Assembly: GCA_030762935.1 (NCBI GenBank)
Contig: CM060897.1
Location: 106,730,176 to 106,794,175 of the forward strand
DNA length: 64,000 nt
Reading direction: 5' to 3'
Source: Hymenopus coronatus
Lineage: Eukaryota; Arthropoda; Insecta; Mantodea; Hymenopodidae
Shown here: positions 44,834 to 57,129 of the stretch, piece by piece
Layout: each line of letters starts with the position of its first letter
Position numbering within the stretch: position 1 is the first letter of the stretch
The notes under the pieces: generated by a model
The model's input: the letters and a program-made list of their open reading frames with translations, nothing else
What the model was told of the DNA's origin: nothing
The model's database searches: none
Translations under genes and position numbers: made by a program

Positions 44834-44836
<3 letters not shown>
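44705..44836 (-). repeat. Dispersed repeat R2, minus copy
   Basis: Reverse complement of 31017-31165: GATATACAACAGCACCTTATGC, GACAATCCACAAGACATAAACAGTACCAC, GAGGAGTATTTGCAATGACAG. About 80% alike by eye. Confidence 0.75.

Positions 44837-44905
<69 letters not shown>
44837..44905. repeat. (AG)n microsatellite
   Basis: About 34 uninterrupted AG dinucleotides. The two overlapping long Leu/Ser frames on the minus strand come from it. Confidence 0.97.
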
Positions 44906-44908
<3 letters not shown>

Positions 44909-44919
44909 GAGAGAGACAA

Positions 44920-45420
44920 CTTCAAGTGATGTGAGCCAGGTCACCTAGTGAAAAACTGCCCATATCAAGTTGACAAGCAGACGGAAAGTGAGTAAAGACT
45001 GGCATATGAGAGGCACATCAGGGCCATCTTCAGCAACCCCTTGAATGGTACTGCATACCTTGTGCAAAAGAGTGGACAACATCCTCATCGCAGATGGCTG
45101 GATATAAGGGAAGCTGTGCTGGGTACGAGTAGACAGGTGTGGCCTTGATTTAATCAGACTTGAAGTAGCGAAAGACTAGCTGACATGAACATCCAGTTGA
45201 CCATACCAACTATTGATGACATCGGACAAAATCTTGCCTGTGGAGAAGGAGGCCTTGCTGGAGTTGACTCTGGGATGGAGCACTGTGAACCTGTGGCTGA
45301 TCTTTCAAGCTTGGCTAAGGATATTATTTGGACTGTATTCCCTCAGAAGCCATAGTGAATATTTTAATGCCCAAAATTTGTCACTCCCAGAAGTGACTAT
45401 TTTAATGCCCAAAATTTGTA
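44920..45420 (+). pseudogene. Gag zinc-knuckle and downstream relic of a gypsy-type element
   Basis: The plus strand encodes a near-complete CCHC-type knuckle end, CEPGHLVKNCPYQVDKQTES (first Cys pair partly lost), a usual C-terminal gag motif. Downstream charged sequence (AYERHIRAIFSN, then EKEALLELTLGWSTVN) might be the start of the protease region. A 38-bp direct repeat AATATTTTAATGCCCAAAATTTG/ACTATTTTAATGCCCAAAATTTG lies at 45358-45420. Low confidence beyond the knuckle. Confidence 0.45.
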
Positions 45421-46345
45421 TTATATTTTAACAAAATTAAGTGGATTTAATCCATCTGGGGATCTACAGGGTGAACCTGAGGAACAAGTTGTGGTGCTAG
45501 CAAAGAAATGAGGTGCACCTGGAGGATAAACAGTCAAGAAATCCTGTTTTGGAAAGAAGTTCCCATGAGGCTGCACAATCCAACAAACACTGAGCAGGAT
45601 ATCCAGACTGGATAAAGTTAAGGAGTGTGCACCAGTTGCAAATATATTGCCATGCGACCTATTCAAAGAACCAGCATGTTACAGAATCTGGGGCTTCATG
45701 TGAAAGACTTGCTGAAGAGCTTGCCATACTTTGTAATGCTGATGTGAGATTCCTTTTATATTTCTATTTGCAAGTTATTTTTTGGGTTGTTCTTGATTTC
45801 TGTTTTGTTAGCCTATTCAGTGAATGCTTTGCAAACTCACATTGTTTTGAAGGTTGGTTTCCTTGAGAAAATGTTTCTCTAAATGACACAAAAGCATACT
45901 TTTTACTTTACTCATATAACAAAGGATATATTTAGCAAATTTCCAGAAAATGGCATTGTACAGCAGTTTTCAGTGACTTCAATAATCAAATAAATTGTTT
46001 CTGTGATGTGTTACATGATTCAAAACCCAGCATTATTTAAAATCTGATCAGTTTATTCACATGATAATTCAGTACACTTTTCAATGTTACAGTTAGATCT
46101 CAAAATAGAGTGAAATTATGTTTTAAGGAGCATAAAAACTGAAGAGCAAAATGCTTTTGAAGTTTCAATAATCTGCAACTAACAAATCTAAAAGTAGTTT
46201 CTCAGAAGAGTATAAAAATAAAAAAATACAGTGAAAGTTGCATCACTTGGTTTTTAACTAGTAGTATATGCTTCTTTGTTATGTCTATCTTTATTATCTT
46301 CTTCTATAGGTGTATAATACTGATAATATGTCTTGTTAAATTTCA
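45421..46345. other. AT-rich spacer, nothing recognised
   Basis: No supported coding or repeats. Confidence 0.35.
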
Positions 46346-46346
46346 G

Positions 46347-46944
46347 GTGGCATACAGAAAGAATGAGCAGAATATTTTGTTCCTTCACTAGTAAAATTTG
46401 GGAGAAAACAGCAATATTCTCAAGGGCAGTGAAGCATCTGGGTTCTTTAACTCCAGACAAACACAAATGCTTGGAGAAGCCGCAACCACTTATATGTTAC
46501 ATTCAGATGCAAATGTCTGCAGTTCAGTTCACTACTGCAAGTCACCTAAGCGTTCTGAAATCTACAAGAAGAGTATCAGATTTCTCTCTGAATTAAAAAA
46601 GACCAGTATTATACAGCTGGCCAAAAATCATATAAGTGCAAAAATGTGAGGAGGACTTTTCTCAGACATGTGATTTTAAACATCAGATGTTACTTCACCA
46701 AAATAAAAGTCCACTTCAGTGTGACATTTGGAAAAAAAATCTTAATTCAGTCTTTAAATCTCAAAGAGAATAATTTAACTCATGAGGACAAAAGAATGCA
46801 CACCTGTGAAATCTGTAACAAGAGATATAACTTAAATATAAATCTGAAAAAGCATAAATTAACACCTGAAGGTAAAAGACAACAAACTTTTAAAAGTTGT
46901 AACAAAAATCTTATTCAACCATCTTCTCTTGTCATAAAGAGAGA
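46347..46944 (+). pseudogene. Last exon of a C2H2 zinc-finger gene, decayed
   Basis: A good 3' splice site (TGTTAAATTTCAG, ending 46346) is followed by linker-like open sequence (NSNILKGSEASGFFNSRQTQ, then KRSEIYKKSIRFLSELKKTS). Decayed fingers follow, in changing frames: CEEDFSQTCDFKHQMLLHQN, SLNLKENNLTHEDKRMHTCE, ICNKRYNLNINLKKHKLTPE and SCNKNLIQPSSLVIK. Linkers HEDKRMHTC and PEGKRQQTF match those of the minus-strand array at 38930. The sequence ends abruptly where the LINE relic starts (about 46945). Frameshifts and missing Cys/His make it a pseudogene. Confidence 0.6.
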
Positions 46945-49900
46945 ATATAGGAATGTGTAAGTTTCGTGGGTCCAATTCGGATTCTGGTTATGAATATCTG
47001 GCCATTTAAGAGCTTGACTGAAAAGGGTGCTGTAGAATTGTCTCTTACATCGTGGAGCTTACTTTTGTGAAAGGTGGCCCAAGAGCTTTTCCATGTGTTG
47101 CGTAGAGTTCTTTTCAAGTGATCATTGACGTCTTGATATGAAATTGCACTTAGAAGATTTGGTGCATCTTCGACTGCTTTGTCAGCTAAATCATTTACAT
47201 GTATGTTGGTGTATAAAGGCATCCAGATTTATACTGTGGTCTTTTCCTCATGAAGATGCAATTGAGAAAGTGATGAATTTCACTAATGAGATTATAAAAT
47301 GTTGAAATATCTTGAATGACTAAAAGTGTACTTCTAGAGTCAGTAAGCATGAGAAAAGCATTTCGCTATCCAATTTGTTTATGTAAACTAGGGCTCCCTT
47401 GATGCCAAACAATTCACATGTGAAAACCGTGCATGGGTGCGACAGTTTGTGGAGTATCTTATTAATAATGTATTATGGTCAATAATGATGGCGCAGCCAG
47501 AACCGTTATTAGTCTTTGAACCGTATGTGGATATTTATCGGTGTGGTATCCATGTAAGTTTCAAGCACTTCCTGGAGCATTTGTTTGTAAACTTTAGCAA
47601 ATATATACATATATACACCTGTTTTGGAGATTTGCTTGTACGGTCAACGTTTGTCTGTATTGGCTGGAGTCTCCAGATATTTTTCCATTATTGGAGGAAT
47701 TGTGAAGTTTAGCTCTTGCAGAGTTTGGTGGATCCTTATATGGAACGAAATGCTTAGTTGTTTTCGTTGCACGGCCAGAGGAGGATCATTGGCTTCGATC
47801 AGTGGACTACTAACTGGGCTGGTCTGAAAGAATCTCAAGTGCTAGTGGCAGCGAAGATGTATGGATGGAGTCCAGCATTTTGAGAGCTGAGGGCTTAGCG
47901 AGTTTTGGACTATACAATCGTAGTCTAGCTTATATTTTACAAAAGACTTGTAGGTAGCAATCAGTACCTGGAAATCTGCTCCCCAGTTCTGCGCAGCTAA
48001 CGATCTAAGAATATTTAATCTTCTACCACAATCTTCCCTTAGATATTTTAAGTGCAGTATACATATACGTTTCCTGTCAAAGACCATTCCTAAAATTTAC
48101 GCGGTTTCCTCTTGAGATATTGTCTTATAATTCATAGTCCGAACAGGAGCTGCAAAGTTGAACTTTCTGCTAGAAAATATACTATTTTTAGTTTAGGGTA
48201 CTGAGAATTTGAAACCTGTAGATGCGCTCCAATCCTCAAGGGATTTCAGGGTATTTACAGGATTTCTTGTGTTTTATCTGTTTCTCCCAGCACAAGCAAT
48301 TGTAAGGTCAGCAGCAAAAATATAGGTTTTAACTGGAATTTTGATTTGTCTAACGATGGCATTTACAGCTACTAAAAATAAAGTTACGTCAATAACAGAC
48401 CCTTGAGGGAGTCCATTCATTACGTTGATCATCTTTGATAAAAAAAATGATTTGCTCGTACTTGAATTTTTCGTTTGAGGAGAAAGTTATGGATGAAATG
48501 TAGCACAGTTATGTTGTTACGTAGTGACACACAAACTACGTTGTTTATCCGTAGCATATCATACGTTTTTTCTAGGTCAAAAGTGATGACGTCGATATGT
48601 TGTTTCTATCATTGCTACATTTATGTTTGATTCTATTGCTATTAGACTGTCCAGGGTTGAATGAGAGTGCCTGAATCCACTTTGACTGGGGTTAAAATTT
48701 TCGTTTGTTCTAGAGTCCAACACAAACACCTGTTAACTACTTTTTCCAGTATTTTGCATGTTAGAGATATTAGTCTGTAGTTTTCTGGTAGATAGCGATC
48801 TTTGCCTGGTTTGAGTAGTGATAGCAATAGCAGTGCGTCATTGGTTAGGAAATGTGTTACTTTCCCATATTCGGTTATGGATAGCGAAGAAGTAAATTAA
48901 ACCTGCCTTCGGAAGTTGTTTCATATATAGGAGACATTATGAGGTCCCGGGCTAGAGGTTTTGCAGGATTGAAGAGCATGCAATAATTTTATTCTTGATT
49001 AGTTTCAAGTGCCACATTGAGATTTAGTTGTGGAGCAGAACTTTTCATTTTCATAAAATCAGGATGGTAATTACGATCACTAGATCTTCGGCAGGTCTTC
49101 TCAGGTCAAGTATTTGTAACTGTATGTTCGTCGCTTAAAGGAGAGGGTTTTAGAGGGCTGTAGGAATGTTGTGGATGGTCGAAAACCTCCTTTAATTTTC
49201 TTTTATTTTCTTCTATAGATCTTGCTGTGGAGTTTTATTGTTTAGGAATGAAACTTAAGTTAACCAAGAGTTTTCTGGCTTTCTTTGATAGTTTTACGTG
49301 CATGAGCCCGCAACTTTTTGAACTCATTTTTTTTCTCTATCGTGCTTACTTCTTATAAGCTTTATGTTTTTCTTTATTGGATAGCTTCATTCCACTAAAG
49401 ACAGATTTTCTCGAATGGTCTATAATAATTTTAGGGTCGTTTACATTCTGCTACCTTTTGGTAAAATTTGTTGTTATGTTATCGATTGGATTAGTTTGAA
49501 ACATGCAGGGTGTGGATAACAAATAAACATTTTTGTTTATGCTGGAGCTAAATTTCTACAATCAGCGCGTTTCAAGTTCCACTTTCCTAGTGGTAGATTA
49601 TACTGGTACTAATAGTGGATGTGTTTATTATACTGGGAAGGTGTTCGCTTCCTTGTGGTTCAGAATGTGTTGTCCAGTTAAATAAACGTAAAATATCAGC
49701 TGAGCAGATACCTAAGTCTATGCTACATAAAGAACCATGTGTAAAATCGTAATGAGTCGGTTCAGGTGAATTAAGTATTATTAAATCAAGGTTGTCTACT
49801 AAAGTTTCAATTACTCGTCTTCGCTTATTATTCCCAAAGTTATTAAGATGATTGGTTTGGGTAATTGCAGAATTAGGGATTGTATGATTTTAAGGTTAAT

Positions 49901-51680
49901 TTCCCACTGTTAGGTAGATTTAAATTGCAGACATACGCCATATGAAGGGCAAGAGTTACAGACCGACATTGCTACAGCTTCGTGTTGAATTAAGCAAAAT
50001 GTCTTTTGTGTTAATGTTATTTCTACTGTATGTTGCAACTCCGTCACTGGCATGGCGAACAATGTTTCGATTTTTGTAAAATTCTTGATAACCCAGAAGT
50101 TATGCTACATAATTAATACGAAACTTTGTTTCTCATAAACATATAATATGGGGGTTATTTTGCAGAAGCGTTTTTAAATATTCAAATTGGGTTCTAAAGC
50201 CACTAATGCTCCATTGTAAAATAGACTTAGCCATTCTATTTTATTTATTTAGGCACATTTTACAACAGTTTCATTTCACTTTTAATATGGCTTTTTCTAC
50301 TGTCTATGGCAGTAAGAATCATTGCTTCCAATCTAGAGCTTCTCCTTTTTATATTGCGTTCTTTGTAAAACATGTACAATTTTCTCATGGTATAAACAAA
50401 TTTTTCAATATTTTTCATGTAACTAAACATGATAGGCATGACATCAGATTTTCCACTGCTTTTATAAATAAGCTTTTTAAGTTCTATGAAGCTGAGCTCA
50501 TACTCTTCCGGTTTTTCTCCATTATTTCTTTTACAGGAGCCATTTAATCTTTTAGTGACATTGTGCTCTATTTTGTCTTGGGCGTTATGGTTAAACGTTT
50601 TCGACTGTTGTTCCCGAGAGTTACGCTCATTTTCAGAAAGTGTCTCGTAGTGTTCTGATGAAATATCAGAAGAATCGTTTTAATTGTGTGTTTGATTCAC
50701 ACTACTGCTTGTGCTTGAAAGAGGTCGCTTAGCGCGGACTGAAAGTTGTTCTACCTCCATTGTCTAGAGGTGGACGATTGTCTTTTAAGGAAGGTATTTT
50801 CCAAACGGTCTCGTCTCTGGCTTCTGTCTACTGTTGACTCTCGAGGATAGCTCGAGACTTTGAGTTCAGGCAAATCCTCTACAGGAATGTCCCTATTGGG
50901 GTTGTCCGCCTTATCTGTTACTGTTGGTAGTTTACATTGTTCAGCAAGGTGGTCCTCTTGCTTACATATAAAGCATACTGGATTATTGGATGAAATACAT
51001 ACCCAACAATTTGTACTTTCATAATAAATCTGAATACTATCGTGCAAATTTTCGACAGCTTTAAGAGATACACACAACTAACTGCCTTCTAAAACTTAAG
51101 GCATGGGAGAGCCTAGGAATATGTGTTATTGAAGCCATGAGTTTGACACCCAGTTGTGTTAATTTATCTGCAGTTACTTGGTTAGGTATTATTGGACAAA
51201 CGTTAGAAAGTATTATCCGTCCCCCCCCCCCCCGTAGTTAGTGGTCGTAAATCGAGAGTAATATGCTTAATTTTAATTTTTCTCTGTTGCTCGGTTACTC
51301 TTCAGCTGTTTTCTTGTTATTCAGAAAGATGCAGATCCGATTGTTGGAAATACGTATGCATATTGTAGCTTATCTGACAACGTTATTTTTTCGTCAGAGA
51401 GGATGTAATCTTTCAAAGTTAGATCATCATGAGCATCTATTATGATAACTTGTTCTTTACAGGGGTTACATTGAGTCACAGAAACAGAACTCGGCTGATC
51501 ATTACAACTAAAATTAGTTTTCATTGGGTTACCTGGTGTTTGAAGACTCCTGTACTCAGCAGTCTCCGTCTTATTTTCTGCGAAGTGAGAAGCACTTATA
51601 GATGCGGATCTTGTTTCAGATATATTACCGCTGCTTATCTTCGAATGATGGTCACTTAGATGCAAAAAAACATGTAAATA
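46945..51680 (-). pseudogene. I-like LINE, nearly full length, decayed
   Basis: Minus strand, 5' to 3'. ORF1 with a CCHC knuckle CFICKQEDHLAEQC (about 50940-50990) and a charged C-terminal half ending near 50240. Endonuclease start SILQWSISGFRTQFEYLKTL with NPHIICL-stop-ETKF (about 50160-50100; the stop replaces the Gln before the catalytic Glu), and SIDLGICSAD near 49700. RT with LLKPGKDRYLPENYRLISL and ILEKVVNRCL (48820-48720), GLPQGSV (48400) and a decayed active site FAADLTIAC (48315). Then LNILRSLAAQNWGADFQVLI and KLDYDCIVQNS (48030-47930). RNase H end: HVNDLADKAVEDAP, then FITRIRIGPTKLTHSY (47200-46950). The 3' UTR is missing at the junction with the zinc-finger relic. I-clade by architecture. 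Confidence 0.8.
51221..51233. repeat. Poly(C) run, 13 nt
   Basis: Uninterrupted C run inside the LINE ORF1 region. Confidence 0.9.
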
Positions 51681-51689
51681 TTAACTTGA

Positions 51690-51975
51690 TACCACTTTGT
51701 CAGTGAATTAGAATGCAAAATGCTAAAAATAGTGAATAATTAAGGAACTTATAACACGCAGCTATATTGCCAGTCATGGCCTCCTCCATTTAGTGCTATG
51801 GACTGTACTAGCAAATGGAAGAGAGAGCTGGTGGAGGGGCTAATTCGTATACATAGAAAAGATAGGGAAATTAAGGAGACATGCTAGGAGGAGGAGGAAA
51901 CCAAACTTAGGCTCAGAGTATTAGATGCAGTCCTTTGGAATCCTTTTAAACTCGTTTGTATCTTCTACAGTCATT
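51690..51975. other. Spacer between LINE 5' end and R1
   Basis: Possibly LINE 5' untranslated sequence; nothing else seen. Confidence 0.3.
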
Positions 51976-51977
51976 TT

Positions 51978-52563
51978 TACTTTCTCTATACGTAGTATGT
52001 ACATAGTGTATAGAGAAGGTATTGCACTCCACCCAAAAATTCGATACCGAAATTTCACCGGAAATATGGTTTAGGGTCCCCTGTATAAAAAAAGCATTTT
52101 CAGAAAAAGGTCCGTGTATGTATCCATGAGTCTGTGAACACGATAACTCAAAAACGAAAATCCAGTAAAGAACCAAACTTGGTATTTAAGTTTAGTACCT
52201 TCCAAGTATGCGACACGAAGAGTTTGAAAAAAAAACCCAACCCCCAACTACCCTTTACAGAATTTTTTTTTGGAAAATTTTGATTTTCTCAAAAATGGCT
52301 CTAACATTTTGATTAAAATATCGTATATTAAAGATATTTACCTCACAAATAAAATGTATATTTTGAATTTTCTGATAATAGCCTCTGAAGAGTACTTTAA
52401 TCTGAATGAATTTTACGGAATTTTACATAACTGCTAAACCGCAAGAGATAGACAAAAACTTACCACACAAAATAATATAGAGCACGTTAAAACACACAAT
52501 TTATGCTATATGCGATTTTTTCGTGGAGTTGTTAGTTTTATTTTATTTTTTTATTTATTTATT

Positions 52564-52602
<39 letters not shown>

Positions 52603-52890
52603 TATTCCTTGTTTTTGTTTCATCTTTAAAAAAACCTATACTTTTCTCATACAGGAATTTGTCAACTCCAAAGGAACTTCAGTCACATAGCAACCAGCTC
52701 TTGACTACCACTTTAACCTATGGTACTCTCTTACTTCGCTTCTACTCACAAGGAAGCAAGTAATAAGATGATTTCTGCTAATTTTTTCTCGATTAGCATG
52801 AAATAAGTAGAAGCATAAGCTTTTTAACATTAATTTGTTGCAGAGATGTAGGGAAAGTCAAGTGACTGGAACACATGAGATTTTTTATCT
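51978..52890 (+). mobile_element. R1 dispersed repeat, best full-length copy
   Basis: Begins with a hairpin (51982-51991 pairs with 52008-52017, TTCTCTATAC/GTATAGAGAA), then GGTATTGCACTCCACCC and AGCATTTTCAGAAAAAGGTCCGTG. It also has GTGAACACGATAACTCAAAAACG and GGAAAATTTTGATTTTCTC...ATGGCTC, ending CTCGATTAGCATGAAATAAG and AGTCAAGTGACTGGAACACATGAGATTTT. A 34-nt T run expanded at 52566-52599. No protein frame. Other copies: 736 (partial), 5276 (partial), 5728, 17255 (diverged), 63493. Confidence 0.82.
52566..52599. repeat. Poly(T) tract, 34 nt
   Basis: Uninterrupted T run within R1. Confidence 0.95.
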
Positions 52891-52991
52891 AATCACCTTA
52901 CCCCCATAGCATGTAGCTGTATTACATGGTTTATATTAACTTATTTGTCGTTTATTATGTATTCGTTTGTGTCTGTCTTGTGTTGGTTATG

Positions 52992-53019
52992 ATATATATA
53001 TATATATATATATATATAA
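52992..53019. repeat. (TA)n microsatellite at the LINE 3' end
   Basis: Fourteen TA units. They lie near the expected 3' end of the minus-strand LINE at 53020-55290, so they may mark its tail. Confidence 0.85.
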
Positions 53020-55290
53020 TAGTTCTACTATAATATACAATTACAATAATTAAACATTTATGTTGCTAATATCTGCGCAGATGGCCCCCAATATTTGTTC
53101 ACTGTGATTCATTGGCCTGTTCTTTCCGCTTCTGAAATGAAATGGTGTTTTATTTAAGGACGTTCTTTAACTGCTACGGTTCTTAGCGTCCCATTCTACA
53201 CTGGGTGTAAAAGACCACTTAATTTTCCTCCGAGGCCTCTTTATCAGGCTTAAGGTTCGGTTACATACGTAAATCTACGATCCGAGACCAATGCTTTGCT
53301 TCCCTTCCGAAGGAAGCCATACTAAGGATTTTTACGCCCGAAAATATCTATTGACCTCTGCCGGATTTGAACCCACGACCTTGTGTATATTAAGTGGTTC
53401 CGCTTCTGGTTCTCACCTTGAAGACTGTGCTGCCGATCCAATATTGGGTACTCCTATAGAATATGATCAACGGCTTGTTCAACGTAATCACAAGGACATC
53501 TAGGGCTTTCAGAAATTCCAAATCGGTGCTAGTAAGACCTAGTTTTCCATGCCCAGTTAGCATCGTCATGTTTGATGGGCTTTTCAGCTTGTCTTTCACC
53601 GTTGGATAGAATTTCTCCGTTACAATCTGTTGCCGTTATTCAGTGCTTTTCTTCTTCTCATCTTTTAATATTGTGCTTTTGTATATCCTGCTGTAGGTCA
53701 CAGAAATGTGATCTTTCGCTTGCTGAATGTGCCAATGTGGGTCTTAATCCATTGAAAATGAATTTGCTGGTACTGTTGACTACAAAGATTTTTAAGAGTT
53801 TGCCTAATTTTTTGTTAAATACCCATGTTTGTCGTTCTTCAATCTTCTATCGTGATTTTACTGCCCATATAAAATACTATTGTTCATCCCGTTACTGGTA
53901 TATCCATTTCATTTATTAATTTTAAAGCTTCTAAGAGTGCCAAATGTTCAGCTTCAATATGGGAGCATCTATCATGTAATTTATATTTTTGTTGCTGGAC
54001 CACTATCTTGTTCCTAAATATCTCAGCTGCTGCTCCTATTTTTCCGTTCATTTTGCTGCCGTCTATAAATACTTCTACCTCGTATTTATCTTCGGTGCCT
54101 TCACAGGCCCCTATTCTTTCTGCAGGATGGATCTACAGAATTGTATCAACTGGTGTGCCATACTCTACAAGTCCCGTAGCAATCCATGTTAAATGGATGC
54201 CCTATAAATGTTTATCTTCTCTTGTATTATAATGCTTATTGGAACCATGCCAGGTACGATACAAGATGCATCACAGGACAAGGTCCCTTATGTCTTTGAC
54301 ATGTTAATATTTATAGGTCGTTGAATTCTCTGATACTTCTTAATGTATGTTCCTTTCTTAAAGCTTTTTCCCATTCGCGTGCTCCGTATATTAATAGCGG
54401 CAGTATCTCTCCCTGATTTATATTGTTTTTAGGGCTTCATATCCTAATCCACTGGAGTCTTTCAGATTTTGCCAATTGATGAATTAAGGCAGTGCATTTT
54501 TGTGTGACAAAATCTATATATCGAGCAAAGGCTGGTTTACTATCTAGATAGACTCGCAGGTACTTCAGTATCAACTTGTTCTAACAGTTGATTTGACTTT
54601 TATACTCAATTCTTCTTGTCCTTGTTACCATAAGTACCTTCTCTTTTGAATTTCATTTTGTATTTTTTGGCCCAAATTTCACTATTTTTAATTTCTTGGT
54701 TGGCAAAGTTTTCAGCTTCTGCTAAAGTTTTTCCTTTCCTAATGAAGATTACTTCACCCACAAATGCATTGATCTTGGTTCTATCCGTATAATTAAGGTT
54801 TAATTTTGAATTACATAATATATTCCAAAACCCGTGCCACAGCAGGACAGTTATGGGCTTTTTCCCAGTATTCTTTTTCACATCTTCTGAGCATAAAGTA
54901 TTTGTCGTTGAGGCCTGATTTTCTTGTAATTGGTAATTGGTAATTTTTCTTTTTTCTTTTTTTTTCCGTTGCAGATTTTATTAATCTGTTCTTTGCATTA
55001 ATATCCTTCATTATGCTATTAAATATTTCTCTTAGTGCGTTCATGTACTTCATTAGCCTTTCTTTGTTCCCTTTTTAATGTAGTCACCTGTCTCAGCAGC
55101 GTCTGTTATGTTCATCTAGTTTACTTCCACCTGTACTTCTACTTCCTTCTATATGGTTTCTGTGTTCGTTTACCGAGTGCTCACAAATGTTCCTTTGCTC
55201 CATCACTGCCAACCTGATCATCTGGTTACTCTTAACGCTGGTGTTAGGTTGACAATACCAGCCTCGCTGATACCGCTCGCTCAATTTTAC
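53020..55290 (-). pseudogene. R1-clade-like LINE (RT, RNase H, C-terminal zinc motif), decayed
   Basis: Minus strand, 5' to 3'. Linker region with LNDKYFMLRRCEKEYWEKAH (54890-54830). RT with WHGFWNILCNSKLNLNYTDR and KINAFVGEVIFIRKGKTLAE (54830-54720; the YADD position is decayed). AENFANQEIKNSEIWAKKYK. Then RNase H EVEVFIDGSKMNGKIGAAAE and RCSHIEAEHLALLEALKLIN (54085-53930; first catalytic Asp and Glu kept). C-terminal MTMLTGHGKL and TLNKPLIIF...TQYWIGSTV (53560-53410). LINE sequence continues past the inserted SINE family 3 to about 53020. Multiple frameshifts. Related to the LINE at 39583 but a different family. Confidence 0.78.
53135..53397 (-). mobile_element. SINE family 3, 5'-truncated, with 11-bp target-site duplications
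   Basis: Minus strand: the B-box GGGTTCAAATCCGG is kept but the A-box side is missing. Body CTTCCTTCGGAAGGGAAG, AAGCCTGATAAAGAGGC, GACGCTAAGAACCGTAGCAG. TTCCGCTTCTG flanks both ends (53124-53134 and 53398-53408). Removing the SINE and one duplication rejoins LINE coding sequence. Confidence 0.9.
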
Positions 55291-55695
55291 ATAACTTTAC
55301 TTGCTTTAACACTTTTATATGTGAACAACTCCCTTGCTAATTTTTTATTTTTAGTATCACTTCTAATGAATTATTTCAAAATAACCCTTGATTCTTATTT
55401 TCACCAATTCACTTATATGAGAAGTATAATTTATAGAACTAGTCGATAAAAGCAAACAAATCGAGTAAAAAAAGTATCTTTCGAAGCATTCACAGATTTT
55501 AGGTTGTTAGATAATTAGCAAAGCTTAAATCTTCTTTCACCAACATTTTCATACACGAAAAAAAACGAACCTAAACAGATAAAGATAACAGTAATAACCA
55601 GGATTGACGCTTAATACGTAGATATGGAAATTTCAAGCGTACACATTCCGCAGAACCGTGTATACATTTAGTGATTTTTCAGGATTTAAGTTCTG
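55291..55695. other. Spacer, nothing recognised
   Basis: AT-rich, no supported feature. Confidence 0.35.
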
Positions 55696-55699
55696 CTTT

Positions 55700-57000
55700 T
55701 AATGATATTCCTGCCATTTGGCGAGTGTTTAAGATTATAGGACATATAGTTTAAGAGTATTCATCAGATATTTTTAGCACTTTTCCAGTAATTTAGTGCA
55801 ATTTTGAGTGCGATAGCAAGTATTTTTAAACACTTTTTTTAATAAGGTATTCAGGACTCTAAGACATATAGTTTCAGTGTATGCACCACTAGTTATTTTT
55901 TCAGTCACATCGAGCCTTTTTGAGGTTTTTAGTGCTCTAAAACAGGTACTTAGCCATTCTCAGTCATTTTTGCGCATACTTTACATTAATTTGGAGTGTT
56001 TTCTAATAATTTCTAGCATTGCTACAGGCATTTTAGTACATTTTGGGACTCTTTTCCAATGATTGTCACTGTTTTTAGTGCCTCACAGTGTATTTGGAGG
56101 GGGGCTGGAAGTGATTATTGAAGGTGATTTTAGTGCTGGCACAGTTGTTTTCGAATGATTTCAATGACATTCCATACCATTTGCAGGGTGTTAGGACTCT
56201 AGAACAGATAGTTGCAGGATATTCACCAGACATTTTAGCATTTTTTCCCCATTAATTTAGTATCATTTTGAGTGATGCCACAAACATTAAAGGCATTACA
56301 TCTCATTATGAGGGTATTTCAAGCTCTAGGACAGATAATTTCAGGGTGTGTAATCAGGCATTTCGTTTTTCTTTCCATTCACTTCGAGCCATTTTGAGAA
56401 TATTGTAACTCTAAAACAGGTGTTTTAGGCTCCTTCAGAAGCATATTGCCACATTTTGCATTGTTTTATAATGTATTCTGATGATATACAAAATGTTACC
56501 ACTATTGTACTACATTTTAGGGTTATTTATCAGTGTTTGTAGTGATTTTAAAAGAATGTTCGAGATTTTAAGGTGGTTTTAGTGTTCGCACAGTTGTTTC
56601 GAATGTTTTAATGAGATTCCATACATTTGAAGGGTGATTAGGATTCCAGCACAGATATTTTTTGGGTATTCGTCAGACATTTTCAGCACTTTTTCCATTA
56701 ATTTAATGCCACTTTGAGTGCTACAACGAGTGGTTTCAAGAGCCTTTAAAGACATTCCATACCATTTTGAGGGTATTCAGGATTTCTAAACTTGGAATTT
56801 CAGCTAGTTTTCAAATGTTTTGCTAAATTTTTCAGTATTTTGATGTTTTCTACTGTGCTTTAATACACTTGCAGATATTTTAGCACATTTTGAGATTATG
56901 TTGTAGTGTTTTGCAGTGATTTATGTCTTCTTACAGATCATTTATAACTTTTTAAGGTATTCAAAACTATTAAGTAGTATTAAGTCCTCCGGCAATGGGC
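55700..57000 (+). repeat. ~450-bp higher-order tandem array, three units
   Basis: The block ATTCC(T/A)...CCATTTG...GGTGTTAGGACTCTAGAACAGATAG, then ATTCA(T/C)CAGACATTTTAGCA, CATTAATTTAGT and CATTTTGAGTG, recurs at about 55706, 56170 and 56610 (spacing about 464 and 440 bp). Within a unit a related ~115-150-bp block repeats (for example GGTATTCAGGACTCTAAGACATATAGTTTCAG at 55847). No open frame. It lies between the LINE RT part and an ORF1-like relic on the same strand. Confidence 0.8.
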
Positions 57001-57129
57001 ATTTCAACTCACTTTGAGTGTATTTTTAGGGATAAGTCTTTTGAGGACTTCGTGACAGCGGTCAGCGTATTTTAGGCGATAACCTTTTCTTGCTGCCTTT
57101 AAAACCCTCTTCTTATGTTGGCATTTTAT

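Noticed and set aside
44495..44944. 149-codon minus-strand frame
   Set aside because: Composed of the AG microsatellite, R2 and SINE family 1; not a gene.
54008..54232. Plus-strand frames over the LINE RNase H
   Set aside because: Shadows of the minus-strand RNase H coding sequence.
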